DNA of 64,000 nucleotides from CAVQWT01 sp963810815 (GCA_963810815.1 CAWEPB010000009.1:1-64000), one strand, 5' to 3'; positions 28,245 through 41,424 are shown, counted from the stretch's first letter. The notes: generated by a model not told the origin, from the letters alone. Numbers and translations are program-made.

Positions 28245-29343
28245 ATGGCCACCGTCCGCACCCCCGACCTCTGGGAAAACCCGCTCGGCACCGACGGCTT
28301 CGAGTTCGTCGAGTACGCGGCGCCGGACCCGGCCGCGCTCGGCCGCCTGTTCGAGCAGATGGGCTTCGTCGCGGTCGCGAAGCACCGCAGCAAGAACGTG
28401 CTGCTCTACCGGCAGGGCGACGTCAACTTCATCGTCAACGCCGAGCCCGACTCGTTCGCGCAGTCGTTCGCGCGCGTGCACGGGCCGTGCATCTGCGCGA
28501 TCGCGTTCCGCGTGGCCGACGCCGCCAAGGCCTACCGCAAGTGCGTCGAGTTCGGCGCCTGGGGCGTCGAGGCGCGGCCGGGGCCGATGGAGCTGTCACA
28601 TCCCGGCGATCAAGGGCATCGGCGACTCGCTGATCTACCTCGTCGACCGCTATCCCGGGGCGCAGGGCGACACCGGCGCCGGCGTGTCGATCTACGACAT
28701 CGACTTCGTCGCGCTGCCGGGCGTCGACCAGCACCCGCGCGGGGCGGGACTCACCACCATCGACCACCTGACGCACAACGTGCACCGCGGCCGCATGGAC
28801 GAGTGGGCGGGCTTCTACGAGCGGCTGTTCAACTTCCGCGAGGTCCGCTACTTCGACATCGAGGGCAAGCTCACGGGGCTGAAATCGAAGGCGATGACGA
28901 GCCCCTGCGGCAAGATCCGCATCCCGATCAACGAGTCCTCCGACGACAAGAGCCAGATCCAGGAATACCTGGTCGCGTATCGCGGCGAGGGCATCCAGCA
29001 CATCGCGCTCGGCACCGACGACATCTACGCCTGCGTCGAGAAGCTGCGCCGCATCGGCGTCGACTTCCAGGACACGCCGGACACCTACTACGAGCAGCTC
29101 GCCACGCGACTCCCGGGCCACAAGGAGGACACCGCGCGGCTCGCCGCCAACCGCATCCTGCTCGACGGCGCGCCGGCGAAGGACGAGATGCTGCTGCAGA
29201 TCTTCACCAAGACGGTGATCGGCCCGATCTTCTTCGAGATCATCCAGCGCAAGGGCAACGAGGGCTTCGGCGAGGGCAACTTCCAGGCGCTGTTCGAGTC
29301 GATCGAGCTCGACCAGATCCGCAGAGGGGTGCTGAAGGGCTGA
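28245..29343 (+). CDS. hppD: 4-hydroxyphenylpyruvate dioxygenase (one frameshift)
   Basis: Converts 4-hydroxyphenylpyruvate to homogentisate in tyrosine catabolism, using Fe2+ and O2. Two vicinal-oxygen-chelate halves are visible: DGFEFVEYAAPDPAALGRLF at the N-terminus and TTIDHLTHNVHRGRMDEWAG in the second. The Fe ligands fit the family: His in DHLTHNV, His in GIQHIALGT, and Glu in PIFFEIIQRKG; GFGEGNFQALFESIE is the usual C-terminal helix. An extra T at about 28596 breaks the frame; without it the sequence reads MELHIPAIKGIGDSL. The repaired protein is about 365 residues, normal for the family. No homogentisate genes are adjacent. Confidence 0.9.
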
Positions 29344-29543
29344 GCGTCGTTCGGGACCGCACGGCCTCCGGTGTTGCGTTGCATCAACTTCGTGCGCGAT
29401 GCCGCATGGCGACCGCACTTCGGCGCAACGGTCGCGCCTTGCGACGGCCAAAGCCGCCCCCATCTCGTTGATTGGACAGGAAAGGTGCGTTCCGACGCGC
29501 TTTCTGTCATAGTCATAGACTTTCCAGACGATCGGGTCTGTTA

Positions 29544-30548
29544 GTGCTTACTCCGCTCGGATTCTCGTTGCTGCGCCAGCTCGCCGACGGCGACTTCCAT
29601 TCCGGTGAGGACCTCGCCGCGAAGGTGGGGCTGACTCGCGCCCGCGTTTCGCAGGTGCTGAAGGATGCCGAGGCCGCCGGACTGTCGCTGGAGCGGATCA
29701 AGGGCCGCGGATACCGGCTGCTGCATGCCCCCGACTTCCTCGACGGCAAGGCGGTGGCGGCGCGGCTGTCGACGCTCGCCGACGAGCGTCCGCTGCCGGC
29801 GCCGATCAACGTCGAGGTCGTCGACCAGATCGATTCGACCAATTCCGAACTCATGCGCCGGATCGCCCGGCGCGACGTCCACGGCGTCGCGCTGGCGGCC
29901 GAGTGGCAGAGCGCGGGCCGTGGCCGGCGCGGCCGTGCCTGGACCGCGGTCGCCGGGGGCAGCCTGACGTTCTCGCTGGGCTGGCGCTTCGAGCAGGGTG
30001 CCGGCTTCCTTGCCGGCCTGTCGCTGGCCGTGGGGGTGGCGGTCGCCCGCGCGCTCGAGGCCGAGGGCTTCGCCAACATCGCGCTCAAGTGGCCGAACGA
30101 CCTCATCCACAAGCACCTCAAGGTCGGCGGCATCCTCATCGAGCTCAACGGCGACGCGCTGGGGCCGTCGGTCGCGGTGATCGGCATCGGCCTCAACGTG
30201 CGGCTGCCGGAGAGCGCCAAGGCCGACATCGCGCACCCGGTCACCGACCTCGCGCACGTCGCCGGCCGCCGCGCGCCGCCGATCGACCGCAACCGCCTGC
30301 TCGCGCGCCTCATCGCCGAACTCGCCCGCGTGCTCGACCAGTACGCACGCGAAGGCTTCGCGCCGTTCGCCGCCGAATGGCAGCATCGGCACGCGTACCA
30401 GGGCAAGCCGGTGAAGCTGCTGCTGCCCGACGGTGCCGCCGTGACCGGCAAGGTCGCCGGCGTGGATGCCAGCGGTGCGCTGGTGCTGGCCGACGGTCCG
30501 CGCCGCGCGCGCTTCCTGTCGGGCGAAATCTCGCTGCGCCGCGCCTGA
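29544..30548 (+). CDS. birA: Bifunctional biotin–[acetyl-CoA-carboxylase] ligase / biotin repressor
   Basis: A 334-residue BirA. The N-terminal winged helix (about 5–60: FHSGEDLAAKVGLTRARVSQ, then a GRGYRL wing) should bind a biotin operator. The catalytic core (about 80–260) has the biotinyl-AMP loop SAGRGRRGRAWTA and KWPNDLIHKHLKVGGILIE, and the C-terminal SH3-like domain ends LSGEISLRR. The GTG at 29544 is chosen because it starts next to the conserved LLRQLADGDFHSGE; a TTG at 29472 would add 24 unlikely residues. birA–coaX–SPOR is a conserved gene order in betaproteobacteria. Confidence 0.88.
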   Translation: MLTPLGFSLLRQLADGDFHSGEDLAAKVGLTRARVSQVLKDAEAAGLSLERIKGRGYRLLHAPDFLDGKAVAARLSTLADERPLPAPINVEVVDQIDSTNSELMRRIARRDVHGVALAAEWQSAGRGRRGRAWTAVAGGSLTFSLGWRFEQGAGFLAGLSLAVGVAVARALEAEGFANIALKWPNDLIHKHLKVGGILIELNGDALGPSVAVIGIGLNVRLPESAKADIAHPVTDLAHVAGRRAPPIDRNRLLARLIAELARVLDQYAREGFAPFAAEWQHRHAYQGKPVKLLLPDGAAVTGKVAGVDASGALVLADGPRRARFLSGEISLRRA

Positions 30549-30591
30549 TCGACCGGCGGTCGGCCCCGGGCCATTCGCCGCACCTTCGCAC

Positions 30592-31338
30592 ATGTCCACG
30601 CTCGTCATCGACGTCGGCAACAGCCGGATGAAATGGGGCCTCGCGGGCCAGCGCGGGTGGGCGGTGCTGGGCGTCACCCCGAACGCCGAGATCGGCACGC
30701 TGGCGCTGCGCGAGTGGCAGAACCTGCCGCGACCGATGCGCGTGGTCGGCGTCAACGTCGCCGGCGAGGCCGCCCGCGTGCGCGTCGAGGCGCAGCTCGC
30801 GCGCTGGCGCGTGCATCCCGAGTGGCTGCTTGCCACGGCGGCCGGCGGCGGCGTGACCAATCACTACGCCAAGCCCTCGCAGCTGGGCGCCGACCGCTGG
30901 GCGGCGCTGGTGGCGGTGCGCAGGCGCGTGCTGGCGACGGGGTTGTTTCCGCCGCCCGCCGTGGTGGTCAACGCCGGCACCGCGGTGACCATCGACGCGC
31001 TCGATTCCGATGGCGCGTTCCGCGGCGGCGTGATCCTGCCGGGCATCCGCCTGATGCTGCAATCGCTGGCCGAGAACACCAGCGCGCTCAAGGTGCCGCC
31101 GGGGAGCTACGAGGACTTCCCCACCACCACGCCGGATGCCGTGTACTCCGGCGCCATCCACGCGGTCTGCGGCGCGATCGAGCTGATGCGCGGACGGATC
31201 CGGCGCGAGGACGTCGCGGTCCGGTGCTTCGTCGCGGGCGGCGCCGCGCACGAGATCGCGCCGCACCTTACCGGGCCGGTCGAGGTCGTGGATAATCTGG
31301 TGCTGGAAGGCGTGCTGGCGCTGGCCGAAGGCGGCTGA
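30592..31338 (+). CDS. coaX: Type III pantothenate kinase
   Basis: A 248-residue enzyme phosphorylating pantothenate in the first step of CoA synthesis. The ASKHA-fold motifs are clear: LVIDVGNSRMKWG (phosphate-1), LGADRWAALVAVR, VVVNAGTAVTID (phosphate-2) and GGVILPGIRLMLQSLAENTS. Type III kinases are not feedback-inhibited by CoA and need a monovalent cation. The ATG at 30592 is the only start that keeps the first motif at the N-terminus. It lies 43 bp after birA and 25 bp before the SPOR gene, so the three probably form an operon. Confidence 0.93.
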   Translation: MSTLVIDVGNSRMKWGLAGQRGWAVLGVTPNAEIGTLALREWQNLPRPMRVVGVNVAGEAARVRVEAQLARWRVHPEWLLATAAGGGVTNHYAKPSQLGADRWAALVAVRRRVLATGLFPPPAVVVNAGTAVTIDALDSDGAFRGGVILPGIRLMLQSLAENTSALKVPPGSYEDFPTTTPDAVYSGAIHAVCGAIELMRGRIRREDVAVRCFVAGGAAHEIAPHLTGPVEVVDNLVLEGVLALAEGG

Positions 31339-31363
31339 GGCGACGGCCCGCCCGACGCCCTCC

Positions 31364-32014
31364 ATGCGCACGCTCGTCTTCCTTCTCCTCCTCGCCAACC
31401 TGACGCTGTTCGGCTTCACCCGCCTCGACACCGCGGGCCGCGGCGAGCCGCAGCGACTGGTCGAGCAGGTCCAGCCCGACAAGATCAAGCTGCTGACGCC
31501 GCAGCAGGTCGCCGCCCTCGGTCCCGCCAAGGTCGCGGCGCTGGCCGACGTCTGCGTCGAATGGGGGCCGTTCTCCGACGCGGAGCGGACGAGGGCGCTG
31601 GGCGAACTCGAGCCGCTGGGCCTCGGCCGCCTGCTCACCCAGAAACGGACCGAGTCGCCCACCGCGTTCTGGGTCTACCTGCCGCCATTCCCGACCAAGG
31701 CCGCCGCGGACAAGCGCGCGACCGAGCTGCGCAGTGCCGGCCTGCGCGACCTCTACGTCGTCGACGGCGGCTCGCAGCGGCTCGCCATTTCGCTGGGCGT
31801 GTTCCGCACCGCGGAAGCGGCGAACGTGCACGTCGCGGACCTCGCGAAGAAGGGCGTCACCGGCGCCCGGGTCGGCGAGCGCGCGCAGGTCATCGTGCAG
31901 ACGCTGCTGGTGATCCGCGATCCGCCGCAGGCTGCGGTGACCAGGCTGCGCGAGATCGCGCCCGCGTTTCCCGCCGCCGAACTCAAGGTCGGCGCCTGCG
32001 AGCGCCCGGGCTGA
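31364..32014 (+). CDS. SPOR-domain membrane protein
   Basis: A 216-residue protein with an N-terminal signal anchor (about 3–20, LVFLLLLANLTLFGF) and a C-terminal SPOR domain (about 95–160: FWVYLPPFPTKAAADKRATEL…LYVVD…LAISLGVFRT), which binds denuded septal peptidoglycan. The VCVEWGPFSDAE segment just before it is a common companion. It is third in the birA–coaX cluster; the GNAT gene begins 1 base after its stop codon. Its role in division or septal wall remodelling is inferred from the domain. Confidence 0.85.
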   Translation: MRTLVFLLLLANLTLFGFTRLDTAGRGEPQRLVEQVQPDKIKLLTPQQVAALGPAKVAALADVCVEWGPFSDAERTRALGELEPLGLGRLLTQKRTESPTAFWVYLPPFPTKAAADKRATELRSAGLRDLYVVDGGSQRLAISLGVFRTAEAANVHVADLAKKGVTGARVGERAQVIVQTLLVIRDPPQAAVTRLREIAPAFPAAELKVGACERPG

Positions 32015-32015
32015 G

Positions 32016-32534
32016 GTGTCCGTCGAGCTGCGGCAGGCCGCGGGTCCGGCCGACCTGGCCCTTGCGCGCGCGCTGTTCGAGGAATACGCGGCGTGGCTGG
32101 GTGTGGACCTGTGCTTCCAGGGATTCGCCGACGAACTGGCGACGCTGCCGGGTGCCTACGCGCCGCCGCGCGGCCGACTGCTGCTCGCCGGCGAACCGGA
32201 CGACGCGTTCGGCTGCGTCGCGCTTCGTCCGCTGCCGGTGAAGGGCGAAGGTGTCGCGTCGACCGCGATGGCGGGGGCGGTAACCGCGGCGCCGGTCGGC
32301 GAGGTGAAGCGGCTGTACGTGCAGCCGCGTGCGCGAGGGCAGGGGTGGGGCTCGCGGCTGGCGCGCGCGCTCGTCGACGACGCCCGCGCGATCGGTTACC
32401 GGGAATTGGTGCTCGACACGCTCGACTGGATGACGCCGGCGCGTTCGCTGTACGCGAGCCTGGGCTTCGTCGAGTGCCCCGCGTACTACGACAATCCGCT
32501 GCCGGGCGTGGTCTACATGCGCCGCGCGCTGTAG
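32016..32534 (+). CDS. GNAT-family N-acetyltransferase
   Basis: A 172-residue protein with the core GNAT motif: VKRLYVQPRARGQGWGSRLARALVDDA (RGQGWG pyrophosphate loop), followed by YRELVLDTLDWMTPARSLYASLGF. The substrate is unknown. The GTG at 32016 starts just after the stop of the SPOR gene (TGA at 32012–32014), suggesting translational coupling with the operon; no later start would keep the first helix. Confidence 0.85.
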   Translation: MSVELRQAAGPADLALARALFEEYAAWLGVDLCFQGFADELATLPGAYAPPRGRLLLAGEPDDAFGCVALRPLPVKGEGVASTAMAGAVTAAPVGEVKRLYVQPRARGQGWGSRLARALVDDARAIGYRELVLDTLDWMTPARSLYASLGFVECPAYYDNPLPGVVYMRRAL

Positions 32535-32617
32535 CGGGCACCGCGGGGTTTGCCGGAGCGCGGCGGGCGCCCGGGCCGGAGTCGACGACGGTGGGCGTGC
32601 CGGCGGTCAGCCGGCGG

Positions 32618-33412
32618 TCAGCCGGTCGATGGCGGGACGCGGGCCGCGACCGTCCAGGCTTCGGCGTCGCCTGCCGCAGCGCCGGGCGCCGGGCCGATCT
32701 CGATGTCGACGAAGCCCGCCGCCAGCAGCAGCGCCGTGATCGCGTCGGCGTCGTACCAGGTCACGGCAAGGCGCTCGTCCTCGCGCGCGACGATCGCCGC
32801 GCCCTCGCGCCGCTCGTAGCGGTTGCGCCAGGCCATCCGGCGGCCTTCGGCGTCCACGTCGATCTCGGAGCGCAGCGTGATCCGCCCACCGTCGGCGAGC
32901 GTCACCGCGCGCACTTCGACGACCAGTCCTCCCGGCGGATGCGCCGCCTCCGCGGGCACGAACAGCTGCATCAGCAGCCGTCCCGGCGGCACGAGATGGG
33001 CGCGCACGCACTCGAGCGCGCGCTTCGCGGCCTGCGGGTCGACGAGCAGCTGGAACGAGCCGGCGGCGACGAACGCGGCGGCGTAGCGGAACGGCAGATT
33101 GAGGGCGGTGACGTCCTGCCGGAACAGCATCGCCCGGGCGCCGGCCGCGCCGAGGCGCTGCTCGCAGCGCGCGAGCATCGCGGCCGAGGCGTCGACGCCG
33201 TGCAGGTTGTGGCCGCGCTCGACCAGCGGCAGCAGCAGGCGGCCGGAGCCGCACATGACGTCCAGCACCGCTCCCGCGTCGCGCGGAAGTCGCGCGTCGT
33301 ACCACGCGATCTCTTCGTCGGGCGCGCTCGGCTTGTCGGCGTCGTAGAACGCGGCGCACAGCGGTCCATAGGACGATGCCGGCGGCGTTCGGTGCGAGGG
33401 CGTTCTCTGCAC
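32618..33412 (-). CDS. Class I SAM-dependent methyltransferase
   Basis: A 264-residue protein with a SAM-binding core: VLDVMCGSGRLLLPLVERGHN, then the acidic ribose-binding residue in LHGVDASAAMLARCEQRL, followed by FRQDVTALNLPF and the usual post-core strands. The N-terminal SSYGPLCAAFYDADKP is common in small-molecule methyltransferases of this group. The substrate is unknown. It runs toward the GNAT gene and ends 83 bp from it; the right-hand inverted repeat follows its 5' side. Confidence 0.82.
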   Translation of the reverse strand: MQRTPSHRTPPASSYGPLCAAFYDADKPSAPDEEIAWYDARLPRDAGAVLDVMCGSGRLLLPLVERGHNLHGVDASAAMLARCEQRLGAAGARAMLFRQDVTALNLPFRYAAAFVAAGSFQLLVDPQAAKRALECVRAHLVPPGRLLMQLFVPAEAAHPPGGLVVEVRAVTLADGGRITLRSEIDVDAEGRRMAWRNRYERREGAAIVAREDERLAVTWYDADAITALLLAAGFVDIEIGPAPGAAAGDAEAWTVAARVPPSTG

Positions 33413-33528
33413 GGGCTCGGAGGCGTTAAGGGCGGGGTTCGACCGGGTGGCCGATGGCGCGTAACCGGGGACGGTGGTGCAATGGGAGTGTCGGCGACTC
33501 TGCAGGCGGACGAAGCTGGCGGTTGACG

Positions 33529-33550
33529 TAAATTCGACCTGACCCCGAAT
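33529..33550 (-). repeat. Intergenic repeat, right inverted copy
   Basis: Read on the minus strand, this is ATTCGGGGTCAGGTCGAATTTA, identical over the last 18 bases to the left copy at 25790 and in the opposite orientation. It sits 4 bp downstream of the pcaF stop codon. The pair bounds a 7.7-kb block. Confidence 0.6.
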
Positions 33551-33554
33551 TGGG

Positions 33555-34757
<1,203 letters not shown>

Positions 34758-34827
34758 GGGATTTCCGTGGCGGGGAGTGGGTGTCGGGTTCGTCGAAGGA
34801 CGTATTGTGCGGCCGGCGATGGCGAAC

Positions 34828-35496
34828 TCAATCGCCCGGGGCCGTCGCGGCAGCGGCGCGCGGCGGCACGAGCGGCACGCCGGTCAGCCGCTGCAGCTCG
34901 TCGAAGGCGAGGCCGTCGACGATCTCCAGCACCGCGAGGCCGTCCGGCGTCACGTCGATGACGGCGAGGTCGGTGAAGATGCGGTTCACGCAGGCGAGGC
35001 CCGTCAGCGGGTACGTGCAACGCTCGACGAGCTTGCTCTCGCCGGACCTGGTGAGGTGATCCATCATCACGTAGACGCGCCTGGCGCCGATCGCCAGGTC
35101 CATCGCGCCGCCGACGGCGGGGATCGCGTCCGGCGCGCCGGTGTGCCAGTTGGCGAGGTCGCCGCGCACCGACACCTGGAACGCGCCCAGCACGCAGAAG
35201 TCGAGGTGGCCGCCGCGCATCATCGCGAACGAGTCGGCGTGGTGGAAGAACGACCCGCCGGGCAGCAGCGTGACCGGCTGCTTGCCGGCGTTGATGAGGT
35301 CGGCGTCCTCGTCGCCCTTCGCCGGCGCCGGGCCCATGCCGAGCACGCCGTTCTCGCTGTGCAGGAAGATGTCGCGATCGCGCGGCAGGTGATTGGCGAC
35401 GAGCGTCGGCGCGCCGATCCCCAGGTTGACGTACGCGCCCTCGGGGATGTCGCGGGCGACCCGCGCGGCGATCTGGTCGCGGCTGTAGCGCTTCAT
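34828..35496 (-). CDS. pcaJ: 3-oxoacid CoA-transferase, subunit B
   Basis: A 222-residue beta subunit of a family I CoA-transferase. The catalytic Glu lies in FLHSENGVLGMGP, and VNLGIGAPTLVANHL at the N-terminus and the C-terminal FDELQRLTGVPL are canonical. With the alpha subunit it would transfer CoA from succinyl-CoA to 3-oxoadipate. The neighbouring pcaF favours PcaJ; a ScoB/AtoA activity on acetoacetate is the main alternative. 34-bp gap to subunit A. Confidence 0.85.
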   Translation of the reverse strand: MKRYSRDQIAARVARDIPEGAYVNLGIGAPTLVANHLPRDRDIFLHSENGVLGMGPAPAKGDEDADLINAGKQPVTLLPGGSFFHHADSFAMMRGGHLDFCVLGAFQVSVRGDLANWHTGAPDAIPAVGGAMDLAIGARRVYVMMDHLTRSGESKLVERCTYPLTGLACVNRIFTDLAVIDVTPDGLAVLEIVDGLAFDELQRLTGVPLVPPRAAAATAPGD

Positions 35497-35530
35497 CGGC
35501 GGCGGGTCCCCGGCAGCGCGGACGCGGGAT

Positions 35531-36220
35531 TCATGCGGCGGGGGCCCGCGCCGCGCCGCCGGGCACGACCACGACCCGCTCGACGAAGATGCCCGGCGTG
35601 ACGATGGCCTCGGGATCCAGCGCGCCCAGCGGCACGACCTCGCGCACCTGGACGATGGTGTGCTTTGCCGCCGACGCCATGATCGGGCCGAAGTTGCGCG
35701 CGGTCTTGCGGTAGACGAGGTTGCCCCAGCGGTCGGCGCGATCGGCCTTGATCAGCGCGAAATCGGCGTGGATCGGGTACTCCAGCACGTAGTTGCGGCC
35801 GTCGATGACGCGCGTCTCCTTGCCGTGCGCGAGCTCGGTGCCGTAGCCGGTGGGCGTGAAGAACGCGCCGATGCCGGCGCCGGCGGCGCGGATGCGCTCG
35901 GCGAGGTTCCCCTGCGGGACCAGCTCGAGCTCGATCTCGCCGGCGCGGTACAGCGCGTCGAACACCTGCGAGTCGACCTGGCGCGGGAACGAGCACAGGA
36001 TCCTGCGCACGCGCTTCGCCTTCAGCAGCGCGGCGAGGCCCGTCTCGCCGTTGCCGGCGTTGTTGTTGACGATGACGAGGTCGCGCGCATCCTGGTCGAT
36101 CAGCGCGTCGATCAGCTCCGACGGCATGCCGGCGGTACCGAAGCCGCCGATCATCACCGTCGCGCCGTCGGTGATCGAGGCGACGGCTTCGGCGGCGGTG
36201 GCAACGGTCTTGTCGATCAT
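35531..36220 (-). CDS. pcaI: 3-oxoacid CoA-transferase, subunit A
   Basis: A 229-residue alpha subunit. The N-terminal glycine motif is TVMIGGFGTAGMPSELIDAL, and VNNNAGNGETGLAALL and PTGYGTELAHGKETRVIDG are family hallmarks. It pairs with the following gene to form the active enzyme. It is first of the pcaI–pcaJ–pcaF operon on the minus strand; a pcaR-like regulator is not seen. The 184 bp between it and the rhodanese gene, which points the same way, show no obvious gene. Confidence 0.85.
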   Translation of the reverse strand: MIDKTVATAAEAVASITDGATVMIGGFGTAGMPSELIDALIDQDARDLVIVNNNAGNGETGLAALLKAKRVRRILCSFPRQVDSQVFDALYRAGEIELELVPQGNLAERIRAAGAGIGAFFTPTGYGTELAHGKETRVIDGRNYVLEYPIHADFALIKADRADRWGNLVYRKTARNFGPIMASAAKHTIVQVREVVPLGALDPEAIVTPGIFVERVVVVPGGAARAPAA

Positions 36221-36404
36221 GTCCGGGCCGCGAGAGGCGCTGGGGTGGGGCGTCGCCGGACGCGATCGGCCGCGACCGGCGACGCGCGTCGGGCAGCGGG
36301 CGCACGGTGGGGCGATTCTGGCACGCGCAAGGCGCGCGTGTCGACGCGGGCGGCCAAGGCCGCCGCCGCAGCGAGCGGCGTTCAGGTCGGCGGCGGGTCG
36401 CGCT

Positions 36405-36791
36405 CTACAGCTGCTCCCAGGGCAGGCCTTCCTGACGCCAGCCGCCCTGCGTTCCCCGGTGGTGGTGCTCGTCGAGCGGACCCTCGAAGCCCTCGAGCAC
36501 GTTGTAGACGTCGCTGAATCCCGCCTTCTCCAGCGCCTGTCCGGCGTCGATCGAGCGGTGACCGCTGCGGCAGATCAGCACCACCGGCCGGTTCATGCTG
36601 GCGACCTTCTTCACCTGCCCGACGAAATGGGGGTTGATCTCCCAGTCGGGGCCGTCGTTCCAGGCGACGTGGTGGGCGCCGACCGGGTGGCCGACGAAGA
36701 AATACTCCATCTCCGACCGGCAGTCGATGAAGACGGCCGACGGATTCTGGTGCAGCAGCTCGTGCGCCTCGCGCGGTTTCAGGTGTTTCAT
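36405..36791 (-). CDS. Rhodanese-like sulfurtransferase
   Basis: A 128-residue single-domain rhodanese. The active-site loop is VVLICRSGHRSIDAG with the persulfide Cys; FIDCRSEMEYFFVGHPVGAHHVAWN carries the CH2A-type motif and the conserved Arg. A short His-rich tail (EHHHRG) is present. It probably transfers sulfane sulfur or serves a metal/redox role. The ATG at 36791 begins at MKHLKPREAHELL. It is divergent from the metH pair. Confidence 0.85.
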   Translation of the reverse strand: MKHLKPREAHELLHQNPSAVFIDCRSEMEYFFVGHPVGAHHVAWNDGPDWEINPHFVGQVKKVASMNRPVVLICRSGHRSIDAGQALEKAGFSDVYNVLEGFEGPLDEHHHRGTQGGWRQEGLPWEQL

Positions 36792-36910
36792 GGGACGGCA
36801 ATCTAGCATGGACGCGGCGCCCGCGTTATGGCGGCTGGTTCGGCCGTTATAACCTCGTTCGCCCGTCCGTCCGCCCGTCCGCCGCGGCTGGCCGCGCCCG
36901 CGGGCGATGC

Positions 36911-36916
36911 TAGAAT
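36911..36916 (+). promoter_or_regulatory. Candidate extended -10 upstream of metH
   Basis: TGCTAGAAT (TG at 36908–36909) lies 55 bp before the metH ATG; no clear -35 hexamer. No cobalamin or SAM riboswitch is apparent in the leader. Confidence 0.35.
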
Positions 36917-36971
36917 CCTCGATTGCCCACGGCGCCCCGCGTCGTCGCCCCGCCAACCGCGCCCGATCGCC

Positions 36972-38051
36972 ATGCAACCCGACCGCACCGCGCTGCTCAC
37001 GCGCCTCCTCCGCGAGCGCATCCTCGTCCTCGACGGCGCGATGGGCACGATGATCCAGACGTACAGGCTCACCGAGTCCGACTACCGCGGCGTCGGCGAC
37101 GCCCACGCCGCCGTCTGCCTCGCCGGGCACTCGCACGACGTCAAGGGCGACAACGACCTGCTGGTGCTGACCAGGCCCGACGTGGTCCGCGCGATCCACG
37201 ACGCGTACCTCGAGGCGGGCGCGGACATCATCGAGACCAACACCTTCAACGCGACGTCGATCGCGCAGGCCGACTACGGGCTCGAGGGGCGGGTGCGCGC
37301 GATCAACGCGGCGGCGGCCCGGATCGCGCGCGAATGCGCCGACGCGTGGACCGCGCGGACGCCGGACCGGCCGCGCTTCGTCGCCGGCGCGCTCGGCCCC
37401 ACCAACCGAACGGCGTCGATCTCGCCCGACGTCAACGACCCGGGCGCGCGCAACGTCACCTACGACGCGCTGGTCGCGTCCTACGGCGAGGCGATCGAGG
37501 GCCTGGCCGAGGGCGGCGCCGACCTGCTGCTGGTCGAGACCGTGTTCGACACGCTCAACGCCAAGGCCGCGCTGTTCGCGATCGACGCGTTCTTCGAGCG
37601 CGCCGGGCAGCGCCTGCCGGTGATCGTGTCGGGAACGATCACCGACGCCTCCGGCCGCACGCTGTCGGGACAGACGGTCGCCGCGTTCTGGAACTCGGTC
37701 CGTCATGCGCACCCGCTCGCCGTGGGCCTCAACTGTGCCCTGGGCGCAGCGCTGATGCGCCCGTACATCGAGGAACTGTCGCAGGTCGCCGACACCTTCG
37801 TTTCCTGCTATCCGAACGCCGGCCTGCCCAACCCGATGTCGGACACCGGCTACGACGAGACGCCGCCGCAGACCTCGAAGCTGCTGGCCGAGTTCGCGCA
37901 CGCGGGCTTCGTCAACCTCGTCGGCGGCTGCTGCGGGACGACCCCGGCGCACATCCGCGCCATCGCCGACGCGGTGCGGACGCTGCCGCCGCGCCGGCTG
38001 CGCGACGCGGACGGCGCCGCCGCAAGCGACACCGAATCCGTGGCTGCCTGA
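36972..38051 (+). CDS. metH: Methionine synthase, homocysteine-binding part
   Basis: A 359-residue homocysteine S-methyltransferase domain, the first module of cobalamin-dependent methionine synthase as a stand-alone gene. VLDGAMGTMIQTYRLTESDYRG at the start, VGLNCALGA (first zinc Cys) and VNLVGGCCGTTPAHIRAI (the zinc Cys pair) identify the domain. The Ala/Asp-rich end has no remaining domain. The rest of the enzyme follows 103 bp downstream, in a different frame. A split MetH is known in Burkholderiales, so I read it as a real arrangement rather than a frameshift: the end here and the start there are each complete. Confidence 0.9.
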   Translation: MQPDRTALLTRLLRERILVLDGAMGTMIQTYRLTESDYRGVGDAHAAVCLAGHSHDVKGDNDLLVLTRPDVVRAIHDAYLEAGADIIETNTFNATSIAQADYGLEGRVRAINAAAARIARECADAWTARTPDRPRFVAGALGPTNRTASISPDVNDPGARNVTYDALVASYGEAIEGLAEGGADLLLVETVFDTLNAKAALFAIDAFFERAGQRLPVIVSGTITDASGRTLSGQTVAAFWNSVRHAHPLAVGLNCALGAALMRPYIEELSQVADTFVSCYPNAGLPNPMSDTGYDETPPQTSKLLAEFAHAGFVNLVGGCCGTTPAHIRAIADAVRTLPPRRLRDADGAAASDTESVAA

Positions 38052-38154
38052 GTGCGCGGCCGCGCTCCACGCTGCCACGTTTCCTGCCGCCGCGCCACCC
38101 GGCACCGCGCTCCATGACGCCGATCACGCCACGCATCGATTCGCCCTTCGAGCC

Positions 38155-40842
<2,688 letters not shown>

Positions 40843-40956
40843 ACGCAGGCTTCGCCGCCGCGCGCGCGCCCGTCGCCGGCATCCCCGGACCGGCCCCTTG
40901 CGCCGGCCGCGTCCCGGGTGTCCAATCCGCGTTCGTGCTGCAGGAGGACGAACACG

Positions 40957-41424
40957 ATGACCGCTGAATCGAAGTGGCGCCTGCACGGCGTGCGCGTCGT
41001 GCGTTCCGGCGAGCTCGACCCCAACACCGCGCAGACGCCGGGCATGAATCGCGCGGCCGCGGTCACCCACGCGCGGATGGGCGCGGAAAAGCTCTGGGCG
41101 GGCACCGTCGTCATCCACCCGAAGGCGAAGACCGGAGCGCATCACCACGGCCCGGTCGAGAGCGTCATCTACGTCGTGTCCGGCCGCGCGCGGATGAAGT
41201 GGGGCGATCGGCTCGAGTACATCGCGGAGGCAGGCCCGGGCGACTTCATCTACGTGCCGCCGTTCGTGCCGCACCAGGAGATCAACGCCAGCGACACCGA
41301 GCCGCTGTCCTGCGTGCTGTGCCGCAGCGGGCAGGAGCCGGTCGTCGTCAACCTCGACCTGCCCAACGTCGAGGCCAATCCCGAGGCGGTGCACTGGGTC
41401 GACAACATCCACCCGGCGCCCTGA
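40957..41424 (+). CDS. Cupin-domain protein
   Basis: A 155-residue single-domain cupin. The metal-binding motif 1 is G-A-H-H-H-G-P-V-E-S-V-I-Y-V-V (three His and a Glu) and motif 2 is GDFIYVPPFVPHQEIN (last His). Members range from isomerases to dioxygenases and sensors; no activity can be assigned. AGGAGG is nine bases before the ATG. The gene is 59 bp before a solute-binding protein on the same strand, so an operon with a carboxylate uptake function is possible. Confidence 0.8.
   Translation: MTAESKWRLHGVRVVRSGELDPNTAQTPGMNRAAAVTHARMGAEKLWAGTVVIHPKAKTGAHHHGPVESVIYVVSGRARMKWGDRLEYIAEAGPGDFIYVPPFVPHQEINASDTEPLSCVLCRSGQEPVVVNLDLPNVEANPEAVHWVDNIHPAP

Noticed and set aside
25790..33550. Composite transposon
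   Set aside because: The inverted repeats are short, no transposase or target duplication is seen, and the block carries core genes such as birA and coaX.
36792..36971. Cobalamin or SAM riboswitch upstream of metH
   Set aside because: The leader is short and lacks the conserved boxes.
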